Assembly: GCF_014337195.1 (NCBI RefSeq)
Contig: NZ_CP060634.1
Location: 558,001-622,000 of the forward strand
DNA from: Qiania dongpingensis
GTDB lineage: Bacteria; Bacillota; Clostridia; Lachnospirales; Lachnospiraceae
Reading direction: 5' to 3'
DNA: 64,000 bases
The position numbers were made by a program, and so were the translations under genes. The notes beneath the pieces were generated by a model that made no database searches, was not told the origin of the DNA, and worked only from the letters and a program-made list of their open reading frames with translations. This document shows positions 51,001-58,293 of the stretch, one piece after another. Positions within the stretch are counted from its first letter, which is position 1. Every line of letters starts with the position of its first letter.

Positions 51001-53294
51001 TCCTCCTCCGTACTGCAGGATTCAATGGAAGCAAACTTGTTATATCCCACTATACCGCCCACATAGACTCCGAGAAGCCTCTTTTCCAGACTGGCACGGT
51101 CTCTTAAAATCTCTTCCAGATACGTATCCGTATATTGGGGAGAGCTGATGCAGTCCCTTATGATCAGGCCGTCCTGGTCTCCGGTGATGTTTTCACTGTA
51201 CCCGGTTATCCCCCCGATATATCTGGCTTCCAAAGGTTCCTCGCCAGACGCTTCCACCGATCCGTAATTCTGGCAGCCCTCCACGAGTACCTCGCCGTCC
51301 TTCTCCGCTTTCAGCCTTCCTACAATGCCTCCCACATAAGTTTTCCCCAAAATGCGGGCGCGGTTCACCAGGCCGTCATAAATGACCGCCCCATTTTCAG
51401 CGCTTTCCTGTGCTCCCGTGATTCCGCCCACATCCTCTGTTCCCGTCACCGTACTGGGATGTGCTAAAGGTTCCGAATTCAGGACCGTCAGATCCTCCAG
51501 CGTCCCGCTGTTCACACCGCAAAACGCCCCTGTCTGCTTTTCTCCCGACACGGTAATTCGGTCCAGAGAGACGTATCTCATCACACCTGCATTTTGTAAG
51601 AACAGCCCTGCGGGCTTGGTTCCCTGTCCTTCATCATAGAGCCCCGACTCCTGATTCCGGCTCACGGAAATTTCCATTCCGCTGATGGTATGGCCTTTCC
51701 CGCCGCTTCCCTCAAAAACGGCGCATTCTCTCAGCTGCTTAAAGGAAGGAAAACCGGCGCCGGATACAGGCGCCGTTACCCCATATTCATTCGTTTCAAA
51801 CAGGCTGCCGCTCTCAGCAAAAGCCTCCCAGTCCACATCCAAAGTCAGCTGATAGATCACCCTGTCGGCCGTCTTGAGGTCTTCGTAGCCCCCCTTTTCT
51901 CTCTGCTCCTCTGAGTAATCCTCCATATAACGGATGTTGTACAGATGCCTTCCGTTTTCGATAGTGTAGGATGCCACAGTAAAATCCTGTGACGGCACAG
52001 AACGCATGCTTCCAAAATAAACATTCTCCACATTGCTCTGCTTTTTCGCAGTCGTCTTATAGTAAACGCCGGAGCCCTGAACGGTACAGTAAATATCCTC
52101 CGCCTTTATACCGAAGCGGCGGAAGCTGTAAGTGGACTTGAATTTGCTCAGTTCAGGCGACAAGGCGCCCGTCTCTTTCGTAAGCGCCTCATATACATCA
52201 TAATAAAGAGAACTGGTGGCTCCCAGGTCCGCCGCGTCCAGTACCACGCGCACCGTCCCGTCGCTTTCCACCCAGGCGGGAATCTCATAATCTCCCAGCT
52301 TCTGCGCCGTCGGATTTTTACCGTTTTCATCGTAGCGGTATCTGGTCACGCTGCATGCGACCTCCGATTTGAACAGTTCATTTTTCAGCCGGCTTCCGTC
52401 CAGGGTAAACACCAGGAGGGGGTTCTTGGTCCCTTTGGCGCAGACCGTGAGCTCATAGACCAGTTCCTGAGTCGCCGTCCTCACCTTAGTCAGCCGGAAA
52501 GAGAGATTTAAAGTGTCTTCATTATTTAGTCTGACCTCGCCAATGGAAGGCTTCTCCGTCTTGGTGCTGGTGGCTCTGGATAAGGTATCCACTCCATAAT
52601 AACCTACCATCCGCGCTTTCCGGTAGTCGCTCTTTCTGTTGGAAATATCCACGGTCTTCCGTTTGGCCGCGTTGTCCGGATTATATTCAAAACCCGTGCT
52701 TTTGTCACTGTAAAGGACCGCAAACACCTGGCCGTCCTCCGGCGTGAACTCCACACAAACGGCGGCATTCAGAATAGAAGTATCATAAAGATATGCCGAC
52801 AGCATATCATAGAGGGCCGTCATTTCTTTTCCTGCATTTCCCGCCAGATAGTTTTGATAATCCTCCTTTGTTCCGATCAGAGAGCAGATTTCTCCTTGAT
52901 AACGGGATGCGTTGGGCCTGGTGGTATCCTTGTCGCTTTCAGGCCAGACCTCAGATAATTTATACGGTTCTCCGTCCATTCCTTTAAGCTTTGTGACATC
53001 CAGAACATGCTCATATTCCCCCGCCTCGTCTGAAACAGCCGCCTGAAGCTCACCCAGCCGGCCGTTTTCGCTGTATTCTGTCAGCTGATTCTGAGCGGCC
53101 ACGAAAATGGTCTGGGCATATTCATTCTGTCTCTTAAAATCTGTAAAACTCAGCCATCTTGTGATCCCGAATACTGTGGCGCCTGCAAGAATCAAAAGGA
53201 TCACGATCACGACAATCAACTCAACCAGCGTGTATCCACCCTGGCTGTTTCTTCCTGATTTTCTGTTTTTCCCTCTGATCTTCAATGCTTCCAT
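42030..53294 (-). CDS. Giant prepilin-like adhesin with GLUG repeats (3,754 residues)
   Basis: The N-terminus is a class III prepilin signal: leader to Gly20, then YTLVELIVVIVILLILAGAT with Glu at mature position 5, and a pilin-like body to about residue 230. A beta-rich region follows (240-620). About 38 repeats of the GLUG type (V/A-G-G-I-x-G-x-N, for example VGGIAGYNDV, AGGIVGQNQG, TGGVAGLNSG) span about 620-2010. A galactose-binding/F5-8C-like segment lies at about 2065-2200 (FTFSTAIELSSMDFYWNRNG). The rest, to 3754, reads as Ig- or Fn3-like beta domains. GGGAG precedes the ATG, 15 bases after pilT. I infer a pilus-borne adhesin exported by the type IV machinery; the frame is intact throughout. 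Confidence 0.85.
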   Translation of the reverse strand: MEALKIRGKNRKSGRNSQGGYTLVELIVVIVILLILAGATVFGITRWLSFTDFKRQNEYAQTIFVAAQNQLTEYSENGRLGELQAAVSDEAGEYEHVLDVTKLKGMDGEPYKLSEVWPESDKDTTRPNASRYQGEICSLIGTKEDYQNYLAGNAGKEMTALYDMLSAYLYDTSILNAAVCVEFTPEDGQVFAVLYSDKSTGFEYNPDNAAKRKTVDISNRKSDYRKARMVGYYGVDTLSRATSTKTEKPSIGEVRLNNEDTLNLSFRLTKVRTATQELVYELTVCAKGTKNPLLVFTLDGSRLKNELFKSEVACSVTRYRYDENGKNPTAQKLGDYEIPAWVESDGTVRVVLDAADLGATSSLYYDVYEALTKETGALSPELSKFKSTYSFRRFGIKAEDIYCTVQGSGVYYKTTAKKQSNVENVYFGSMRSVPSQDFTVASYTIENGRHLYNIRYMEDYSEEQREKGGYEDLKTADRVIYQLTLDVDWEAFAESGSLFETNEYGVTAPVSGAGFPSFKQLRECAVFEGSGGKGHTISGMEISVSRNQESGLYDEGQGTKPAGLFLQNAGVMRYVSLDRITVSGEKQTGAFCGVNSGTLEDLTVLNSEPLAHPSTVTGTEDVGGITGAQESAENGAVIYDGLVNRARILGKTYVGGIVGRLKAEKDGEVLVEGCQNYGSVEASGEEPLEARYIGGITGYSENITGDQDGLIIRDCISSPQYTDTYLEEILRDRASLEKRLLGVYVGGIVGYNKFASIESCSTEEESGKEGYIFGCRFVGGIAGFSEGSETGIDGSTGRGKNGVNEANVIGDSYVGGIVGCSAGVRKQDDNGILIPKEDRDLSLQVKNWTNKGVVLAANGYAGGIAGYNTGLIFACGSEVDGGSVSEKLSAAASLSGDYAGGIAGYNNGILGNTARDLSGAVISGRGKALSVVCYVAGQNFVGGIAGYNDVDAVIEDYEVAGGYIKGSGCYAGGYAGFNASLALLADENGQGRSISADPNEVTGTYCVGGTVGGNVLAAAEQEISAAFQTDNFLGKLTADAFAGGFIGYNRLVTGDTSREEIRAMAETSAGELKNAGLEESVRILDGSGLKTGSARLVIRGNEEGSGTQSKFGGITAQIYAGGVVGYSDKDTSLLIQDVVNLTPVTATGSIENGAEQPGRRTYDGKMFSYSYAGGIIGKVEKNVVLDACRNQDVGDVVSSGTYVGGLCEVNEGVIRNCSVSSIGSGGADYVGGLTGVNKAGGIIENGSFEKKTVTGRNFVGGIAAENFGTIEGTSVKKASVTAYGETGNVGGITGYHYGEAFLTLDQDISVTVTSSGSNVGGIAGTTEGNLLPAQGVGAIRLEGSVSGTGNVGGIAGNSGADLIEGFENEASVSAEDGAAGGIIGKDSSTGGEIRNCVNRGSVSSVKSGDAGGIVGQNQGIIRGCKGYGAVSASNGIGGGISGVNNGNIQGCLVRKESGSGMLSFMGRNYAGGISGLNNGTIADSSVSAVKITNPAGGKGGAFGGISGRNTGIVSGCSVGEDGKAAELESNVPDVSMGGVSGENTGTIEGTDSEYSRVYAQLSFIQTNMSYYGNLGGIAGSNTGAIRRYEFNGIVEGTANDPQNTPEYNPNTDFETNGAKIYGYGGIAGTNGGSDAGSGGSISDCRVNAAKITGTGDPNNVSNIGGAAGVNGQGSSVSRIVFGTTAGEYRVSMKGNSKLDEVKNAVACVYVGTGANTSAYAHTGGVAGLNSGTITDIGFADGNYSDSWDDTSVIVESYRGHVGGVAGYNRKNGGITYAATGKKWVVFAPQNAQDNGIGGIIGYSASAKDTVYCMNRAVVEKTVSASNGTGGIIGRLECATGSTWSIRHCENYGKVRGANRVGGMVGIWKYYGGTISDCINYGEVQSDGGEGSGGIVGMLYDIRSTAARAVRCENHGTVRGSRSGGIVGASYGGSSVYMQLQSCVNTGLIQAGDNCGGITGSMTNFVKGSYITSCNNYGYGIGGGNIGGIAAKNTSGITVSKCFGIADTVYPVSANVGDANNYYLSDAQAGTELIYYDGAGNETSQAPDTFYVKKAEAPGILKPEFMRKLVLDTSGLSDGDRSYFSNTQSGTISLSYTFTFSTAIELSSMDFYWNRNGNDGRVTDYTVYYSPYTEGGTWKKLASMDNASSGNFTADSKETVDAGSPVEARRVQIVITRSIKKGGAGTNACLIRAHFKGRVSGQDYDGSQGYAVLGGGGLSYTKYDGAGSGLSYKQSGTACTYSGAGYEAFRYTEASGSGGKGKGTGASVIQMGAGSAYRLAVGTGGEQVTLGLPGFAMNPRKEFLSGNVSSDTSLKSMGDAEDNIRYRVFLADDPYFDVDASETISSLDIPNGIKMADVGNAVYQAEWNRVPEAAFYEYEAVYYGADGRELAVRQDTVYDTSVQLPVSSIDGDAVRKIVFRVRSGANTIDENGRVSEVWSAYSDPAEQTVADVLPVPQYHLELVRDSDALKYQAFLDNQEEYRTFLRERGSADVEADMAKIQIIVDAGGTDLSFTAQAGKSAGYFGGSEGNCLFSAYAVHDEKTYTSSVQQLRESMAPVSSSYKSADTNFAQVSLKPDAGNGIGFMGITSDTLSYQLKIRHNKYILYMRSELTALDKELGVPVVLSSSQLRTSDTTSSAVPTSLSSLPEELLDESVYGELMVRSYPSMMSNNIVYTGHSVDISAFKTETGAVGLSRDELKGLYVTGNGQVTAEATGTHLIESGKLAGGFVIELASDGTYTLYYNSLLEYNSYQSFDYPDSGQGKQTQVFYYHLNEEKKKASVPVIRINDHGQNGTDGDPNEDSLVITWDLNKDGYENTSGGRNYESGAVYDYVIVGYTADGTAVQLDKGVFVTGTDGENSMSYDISSWNYKRAEISISRRGKESQSGMTEIFPAGAVKNCEFKLRFSQIAKPVVSLHRNESGIVEKNSLLYDVTWNGIPAAERSELAAYQVTAERSEEDSGAVSTYTDENEFEAARQAFMTLYGGKPGVQVKEEEGKALYSWNEDAAGVSVRKTMAIQWNKSENDSVWTMERSLETVWIFEIPEDSQDAGGDVLTQMIDLNDYERGETLDLSVKALAEADAGIYRDGPKGVMRSMTLPSRLDVPDVEEMTGSPAYRVHGDLGSDGTEKPFMTQEELEADGIELVFEPTTESGILQGKYEIAAAVYDGREDADSEKVLYTGDGDGSQAGYWNYGALETVITKASAVSMGGNFLRSEYTMENLSADYAGKWLKIAMRSVSDSNVSSMWSDEDETADGTVNYKWIRIPRIQTSAPEMEESVRTLYYMDGQWKGDFSQTEAGTDDLTVSQTALSFREQSYGDGYQVQLVRAAEDAEITGTAEDHMVYYADWIYLEKNGTGGYHVFYSSSAPSFRRENWTDPGAPVCMADDLAVYLGDVGPGTAYVKLPYTGTAWESADDSAPEVTAISALQWADGVFTLILPDAISVGSGDSAYFDSAFLFTAHVSARTRVSEENLEWYEDSEIAGWYRTIGAAGEHVTVTEIRGEFQTAPSLTVSLGASSRPGTAYEISAISDKWLVFETAVKDGAGGVYSRRRLSAAGAGTSDISSLLLLSDEEYAAFEGKNLEVRAASVDMKTGGLSEWTEWVSLGTLPELILEAPVVSETSVSSLNGIINTENRSEFVSNLPGNSYSWMSNAKATGYDILAGSQSGRIGLEKGTYVLGTLTAESENGGTSGTLSVEVTVSVTETPSGYRFTLTVPDDTVTVGTGNDLQVFRFENKIEIRGVPEDLNYQVRAYVSPS

Positions 53295-53309
53295 GATTCT
53301 CCCGCTTTT

Positions 53310-54359
53310 CTAAAAATATTGTTCCAAATCCTTCCGATCATTGGTATATTGGAACGCAGTCTCTCTCGTTATATAATTTTGTGCCGTCAAACGCCTTAAA
53401 TCCATATTCAGAGTGTGCATCCCGAGTGCGCCCCCGGACTGCATCACATTTCCCATCTGATGGCTCTTATTTTCCCGGATCAGGTTGGTCACCGCATCGG
53501 TGCCTAAAAGGACCTCTGTCCCCGCTATCCTTCCTCTGCCTCCTGCCATGGGCATCAGGCACTGGGTGATCACGCCCTTCAGCACTCCGGCCAGCTGGGT
53601 ACGCACCTGATTCTGTGAACCGGCCGGGCAAGCGTCGATGATACGGTCTATGGTCTGTGCCGCCCCTGTCGTGTGGAGTGTGGACAGGACCAGATGTCCC
53701 GTCTCCGCCGCAGTCAGGGCCGCCTGGATGGTCTCAAAATCCCGCATCTCCCCCACAAGGATGATGTCCGGGTCCTCACGCAGGGCGCTGCGGAGGGCAG
53801 ACGCAAAGCTGGCGGTATCCCTTCCGGTCTCCCTTTGATGAATCAGTGCCTTTTTCCCTTCATAAGTATATTCAATGGGATCCTCAATGGTTATGATATG
53901 GACCGCCTGATTCTGATTGATATATTCGATCATGGACGCCAGAGTCGTGGACTTTCCGCTCCCTGTAGGGCCTGTCACCAGCACCAGCCCTCTCGGTTCT
54001 GACGCCAGCTCATAGAGCTTCTCCGGAAGGTGCAGCTCTTTAAGACTCGGTATATGGCTGTTCAGCAGACGGATGGCCGCGGCAATCCGGTTCTGCTGAC
54101 GAAAGACGTTAATCCTCTGGCGGTTCCCGTCCTGAGTCTGGACCGCGAAGTCAATGTCCTTCCCCTCCTTCAGCCATTCATTCTGACGCCCGTCCAAAAG
54201 GCCGTAGAGCATCTCCTCTGTCTCCGCCTCCGTGGGCTGCAGCGGCGCCTCTTCCAGCTTTCCATGTCTGCGGATGAGAAGCGGCTGCCCGGCTGAGATA
54301 TGGATATCCGAAGCCTCCAGCTCTCTTCCCATATAAATGATCCTGTTTATATCATACAT
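53310..54359 (-). CDS. pilT: Type IV pilus retraction ATPase PilT
   Basis: This hexameric ATPase depolymerises the pilus. The 349-residue protein has the N-terminal PAS-like part (ASDIHISAGQPLLIRRHGKL), Walker A (GPTGSGKST), Asp box, Walker B (DPDIILVGEMRD) and His box (GHLVLSTLHTTGAAQTIDRI), with the PilT phrase LAGVLKGVITQ in place of the PilB Cys motif. It lies 19 bases after pilB and 15 before the giant gene. Its presence implies that the pilus can retract. Confidence 0.95.
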   Translation of the reverse strand: MYDINRIIYMGRELEASDIHISAGQPLLIRRHGKLEEAPLQPTEAETEEMLYGLLDGRQNEWLKEGKDIDFAVQTQDGNRQRINVFRQQNRIAAAIRLLNSHIPSLKELHLPEKLYELASEPRGLVLVTGPTGSGKSTTLASMIEYINQNQAVHIITIEDPIEYTYEGKKALIHQRETGRDTASFASALRSALREDPDIILVGEMRDFETIQAALTAAETGHLVLSTLHTTGAAQTIDRIIDACPAGSQNQVRTQLAGVLKGVITQCLMPMAGGRGRIAGTEVLLGTDAVTNLIRENKSHQMGNVMQSGGALGMHTLNMDLRRLTAQNYITRETAFQYTNDRKDLEQYF

Positions 54360-54377
54360 AAGCTCTCTGACTCCTGT

Positions 54378-56060
54378 CTACGAATAATATGCTACCTTTT
54401 TAAGCTCCTCAACCGTGGTGATCCCATCTTTTACCAGATTTATGCCGCATTCTCTCAGAGTGCGCATCCCCTGTTCCATAACGGCATAATCCTGAATCTC
54501 TTCTACGGAAGCGCCGTCTTGTATCATTTTCCTCATGGTCCTGTCGATCTGGATAATCTCATGGATCGCAGTCCGTCCTCTGTAACCGGTATAGTTGCAG
54601 AGCGGGCACCCTTTCGCCTGCCTGATGGTCTTTACATCCTCTCCCAAAATCTGTCTCTCTTCCTCAGTGGGAACGATATGTTCTCCGCAGTCGGGGCATA
54701 CCTTGCGCATCAGACGCTGGGCGATGATACCCACCAGGGAGCTGGAGACCATATATGGCTGAAGCCCCATATCTTCCAGACGGACAATGGAGGAAGCGGC
54801 ATCATTGGTATGAAGGGTGGAGAACACCAGATGACCGGTGATGGCCGCACGCACTGATATGGCCGCAGTCTCCACGTCTCTCGTCTCCCCCACCATGATG
54901 ATATCCGGGTCCTGGCGCAGCAGGGCGCGAAGGCCGGTCTCAAAGGTAAGCCCCGCCTGGTTGTTCACCTGCATCTGATTGACCTTCTGCAGATTTTTCT
55001 CCACCGGGTCTTCTATGGTAGAGATGTTGACAGACCGTTTGGACAGTTCCTCCAGGATCATATAAAGAGTTGTGGTCTTTCCGGAACCGGTAGGCCCCGT
55101 AAAATAGATGATTCCGTTGGGGGACTGGAGCATCCTCTGCATTTTCAGGAAATCCTCTTCCCCCATACCGTAGGTGGCCGGATAATCCACTCTGGCATTC
55201 CCTGTCAAAAGCCGGAGCACCGCCTTTTCCCCGAATACGGTGGGAATGACCGAAACACGGATGTTGACATATTCTCCCTCCACCTTCTGCCGGAAATGAC
55301 CGTCCTGCGGGATTCTCCTCTCCGCGATATCCATGTTTCCGAGTATTTTAATTCGCGCGATCAGAGAACCATGAAGGCTTTTCTGCAGCGTCACATATTC
55401 AACGATCACGCCGTCGATCCTCATGCGGACAATGGTCTTTTCCTCAAAGGGCTCTATATGGATATCCGAAGCGTTGGTACTGTACGCCCGCCGGATCAGC
55501 CGGTTTAAAAGATTGATGACCGGTGTGTCATCGTCCCCTTCCTCCTCAACGTCGATTTCTTCCAGCTGCTGATTCTCAAAGCTCTGATTGGCGATCTTTG
55601 CCGCGTCTCTGGCCTCCACTTCCGCATAATAATACTTAATGGCCTTTTTCAGAGCAGACAGCTCGCACAGGCAGATCTCCAGCTGCATTCCTGTCAGCTG
55701 GCGGATGTCCTCTATCCCATAAAAGTTCATAGGATCGTTGAGCAGGACCGTCAGCACGCCTTCTGCCTGCCGGACCGCCAGCATCTCATATTTCTCTGCC
55801 AGAGGGCGCGGAATGCTCTCCACCGCCTCCACATCCACGTCCACATTGGAAACTTCCACGAGACGGAGGCTCAGACACTCCGACAGTGCTTCCAGCACCT
55901 GCCGCTCTGTGATATAGCCGAGCTCCACCAGGGCGCTCCCCATACGCGTATTCCGGTGTTCCTTCTGATATGCCAGGGCCGCCTCTATCTGTGCATCCGA
56001 AATATACCCATATTCCTTTAATACATCGCCTATTCTCAGATTCCTGATATTCTTATCCAT
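54378..56060 (-). CDS. pilB: Type IV pilus assembly ATPase PilB
   Basis: PilB powers pilus extension. The 560-residue protein has an N-terminal MshEN-type domain (about 5-150: RIGDVLKEYGYISDAQIEAA), a linker, Walker A (GPTGSGKTTT), Walker B (DPDIIMVGETRDVETA) and the tetra-Cys zinc site split as CPDCGEHIVP and GCPLCNYTGYRGR. MshEN domains bind cyclic di-GMP in several species, so c-di-GMP control is possible. GAGGGG precedes the ATG. Confidence 0.95.
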   Translation of the reverse strand: MDKNIRNLRIGDVLKEYGYISDAQIEAALAYQKEHRNTRMGSALVELGYITERQVLEALSECLSLRLVEVSNVDVDVEAVESIPRPLAEKYEMLAVRQAEGVLTVLLNDPMNFYGIEDIRQLTGMQLEICLCELSALKKAIKYYYAEVEARDAAKIANQSFENQQLEEIDVEEEGDDDTPVINLLNRLIRRAYSTNASDIHIEPFEEKTIVRMRIDGVIVEYVTLQKSLHGSLIARIKILGNMDIAERRIPQDGHFRQKVEGEYVNIRVSVIPTVFGEKAVLRLLTGNARVDYPATYGMGEEDFLKMQRMLQSPNGIIYFTGPTGSGKTTTLYMILEELSKRSVNISTIEDPVEKNLQKVNQMQVNNQAGLTFETGLRALLRQDPDIIMVGETRDVETAAISVRAAITGHLVFSTLHTNDAASSIVRLEDMGLQPYMVSSSLVGIIAQRLMRKVCPDCGEHIVPTEEERQILGEDVKTIRQAKGCPLCNYTGYRGRTAIHEIIQIDRTMRKMIQDGASVEEIQDYAVMEQGMRTLRECGINLVKDGITTVEELKKVAYYS

Positions 56061-56072
56061 ATGCCCCTCTTA

Positions 56073-56804
56073 TCATTCCTCCAGAAGCTCTCCGGCCTCT
56101 GTCCCATCCTGTACGCCGTCTGCAGGCGCCTGAGTCTCCTCAGCAGCCAGCATCTTCTGAAGCGCCGTATACTGATCTATATCCTCATACATATAAAGCT
56201 CCATCGAAACCGACAGGGTGAACTGCCCTTCCTTTTCCTTCTCTGCCTGCCAGTAAAACTCCGTTATGCGAAGCTTCGGCTCCTGGGCGGCACAGGCATC
56301 CAGCATAGACTGAAGCCCCTCACGGCCGCCCTTCATGATCATGGTGATATCAGCCGTATACGCTCCGGGATAAACGGAAGCGCTTTCCCCTCCGCTGTTT
56401 TGAGAAATAAGCTTAAGAAGGATCTCCGCATAGCCGGTAAGAGACGTGTAATCGCCTGTCTCCGGCATCACGATATCCAGATCCCTGACCTCAAGGCCAG
56501 AGGAAAGGGCCATCCCCGTAAGCATCTTATCAATCCCCATGCTGGGAGTAATCTCATAAAAGCTCTTCTGAGTGTCAGAGAGCTCCTCCTTCATGGAATC
56601 TACTTTCGTCCTCATGTCTCCCAGCATCGAACTCTTCCGCTCTTTTTCCAGCCTTTCAAGCTTGGCTTCCGCCAGCGCTTCTGCTTTCTCCTGATTTTTT
56701 TCCAGCAGCGGATAGAGCACCCCAAATCCCAGGCCAACGACCATGACAAAGGCCGCCAGGAATACCAGCAGCTTTTTATCCCGTTCTGTCAATTTTAACG
56801 TCAT
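56073..56804 (-). CDS. pilO: PilO-like pilus alignment protein
   Basis: The 243-residue protein has a short N-terminus, one transmembrane helix (about 12-34, KKLLVFLAAFVMVVGLGFGV), a charged coiled coil (about 35-85) and a C-terminal ferredoxin-like domain, the layout of PilO/GspM. It ends in an acidic tail. Sequence identity to named PilO proteins cannot be judged by eye; the call rests on topology and place after the PilM-PilN fusion. GGGGGA precedes the ATG at 56804, which lies five bases after the upstream stop codon. Confidence 0.75.
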   Translation of the reverse strand: MTLKLTERDKKLLVFLAAFVMVVGLGFGVLYPLLEKNQEKAEALAEAKLERLEKERKSSMLGDMRTKVDSMKEELSDTQKSFYEITPSMGIDKMLTGMALSSGLEVRDLDIVMPETGDYTSLTGYAEILLKLISQNSGGESASVYPGAYTADITMIMKGGREGLQSMLDACAAQEPKLRITEFYWQAEKEKEGQFTLSVSMELYMYEDIDQYTALQKMLAAEETQAPADGVQDGTEAGELLEE

Positions 56805-56808
56805 ATTT

Positions 56809-58281
56809 CTATTCCCCCTGTCTGCCTGCCATGACACAATTCACCTTCACGCTCCAGCTGCCGTCGGATGACTGGGTATATCCGCTGTAATCCACGGACG
56901 CGAAGATATCCTGCTGGCTGAGCAGCGTGGCAAACTGGTGGATCTGATCCACATTTCCCGCACTGGTATGGAAGCTGACGACTCCCGTCGCAGAATCATA
57001 ACTGCTTATTTCCGCTGATACCAGCCCTGCCGCACAGTACGACAGCACCTGTTCTACCGTGCTGTCTACCACGGGATATTCCAGGATACTGGTCCGAAGA
57101 CCCGTCAGATTTTTATTCAGGCTGCCCGCGGTCTGAATCTCCTGCTTCAGATTATCATATTCCTCACAGTCTGCCAGTACGTCGGCACGGCTGTTGTAAT
57201 CCTGAACCTCTCTCAGCGCCGAGGAAAGATAAAGAGAGTAAACGCCGGCCGCCGTCACTGCCGCAGCCATGATGAGCCCCAGCACCGCCAGAGGGACCCA
57301 TACCCTTCTCCGTCTTTTCTTGAGCTCCTGGCTTTCCGGGTTCCTTCTCATTTGACTTATGATGTTAGTCTTCGACCCGGTCTTAATAAGTCCGCCGATG
57401 GCTACGGCGAAATTGGAGAAGCATTGATATGGCTGGCTGCTCCGCCCGTCAGGTACGATATGGCCTCCGTCCAGTTCCTCAACTCTGAGCCCGTCGTTTA
57501 TCTGCCGGATGCTGTCATGATAGAAGGAAGCGTCTTCCCTTGAAAAACCGGCAATATAAACCACAGAAATCTTCTGCGGTATGTTCTGTGCCTTTGCGAA
57601 CTGTAAGATTCCGTTCACCGCCCTGGCCGCCTCCGCCGCGAATTCCCTGGTCCCTGCATCGGAAAACAGACGGTTCCTGCTGGAATACTCGTATCTGCCC
57701 TCCACAAGCAGCACATTCACCAATATCATATCGTCCACAAACTGCACGATCCCGGTCGTCCCTTTCAGCTGGGGCAGACATGCAAGAAGACGTACCATGG
57801 CCCCGGACGCACATTCCACGCTGTCTATGGCGATTCCCAGGCGTTCAAAAAGGTCCAGATACCCGCTTATGAACTCCTTTTGGACCACGGACGCATAAAC
57901 CGTCTGTATCCTTGCTTTATGTTCTTTCTCATCCGGCATCGGGAAACAGCCGTAGACAGGATTCGATATCCTCCCGACGTCTGTAAATTCCCGGCTCAGA
58001 TACTGGATGGTCTGCGCCGGCTTCTGGACCGGCACGTCGACCACCCTGGCCGTGAACTGGCTGCTGTCGATCACCAGATTCACGTCTTTTTTCGGCAGTC
58101 CGTTGCTCTCCCACAGTTCCCGGATGATCTCCAGGAACCCTTCCTCATCTGTGACGGTTCCATTGAGGATGCAGCCTCTGTGATCCACCGTATAGTAAAG
58201 GCCGCGGACCGTGATATGTCCGCCGGAAGCTTCACCGGACACTACCCGGATATATCGGTTTGACAAATATACTATCAGCAT
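56809..58281 (-). CDS. Fused PilM-PilN protein (GspL-like)
   Basis: The 490-residue protein has an N-terminal actin-like (PilM) domain of about 300 residues (MLIVYLSNRYIRVVSG opening; VIDSSQFTARVVDVP; ECASGAMVRLLACLP; YIAGFSREDASFYHDS), then a basic stop-transfer stretch KKRRRRVW, a transmembrane helix (about 333-355) and a PilN-like extracytoplasmic domain with coiled coil. In most type IV systems PilM and PilN are separate; GspL of type II secretion has the same fused layout. AAGGAGG precedes the ATG. Confidence 0.82.
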   Translation of the reverse strand: MLIVYLSNRYIRVVSGEASGGHITVRGLYYTVDHRGCILNGTVTDEEGFLEIIRELWESNGLPKKDVNLVIDSSQFTARVVDVPVQKPAQTIQYLSREFTDVGRISNPVYGCFPMPDEKEHKARIQTVYASVVQKEFISGYLDLFERLGIAIDSVECASGAMVRLLACLPQLKGTTGIVQFVDDMILVNVLLVEGRYEYSSRNRLFSDAGTREFAAEAARAVNGILQFAKAQNIPQKISVVYIAGFSREDASFYHDSIRQINDGLRVEELDGGHIVPDGRSSQPYQCFSNFAVAIGGLIKTGSKTNIISQMRRNPESQELKKRRRRVWVPLAVLGLIMAAAVTAAGVYSLYLSSALREVQDYNSRADVLADCEEYDNLKQEIQTAGSLNKNLTGLRTSILEYPVVDSTVEQVLSYCAAGLVSAEISSYDSATGVVSFHTSAGNVDQIHQFATLLSQQDIFASVDYSGYTQSSDGSWSVKVNCVMAGRQGE

Positions 58282-58293
58282 AGCTCTTCCTCC

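Noticed and set aside
47300..51450. GLUG-coding tract as a possible DNA tandem repeat or CRISPR array
   Set aside because: The repeats are conserved only in protein. DNA units vary in length and sequence and there are no equal spacers.
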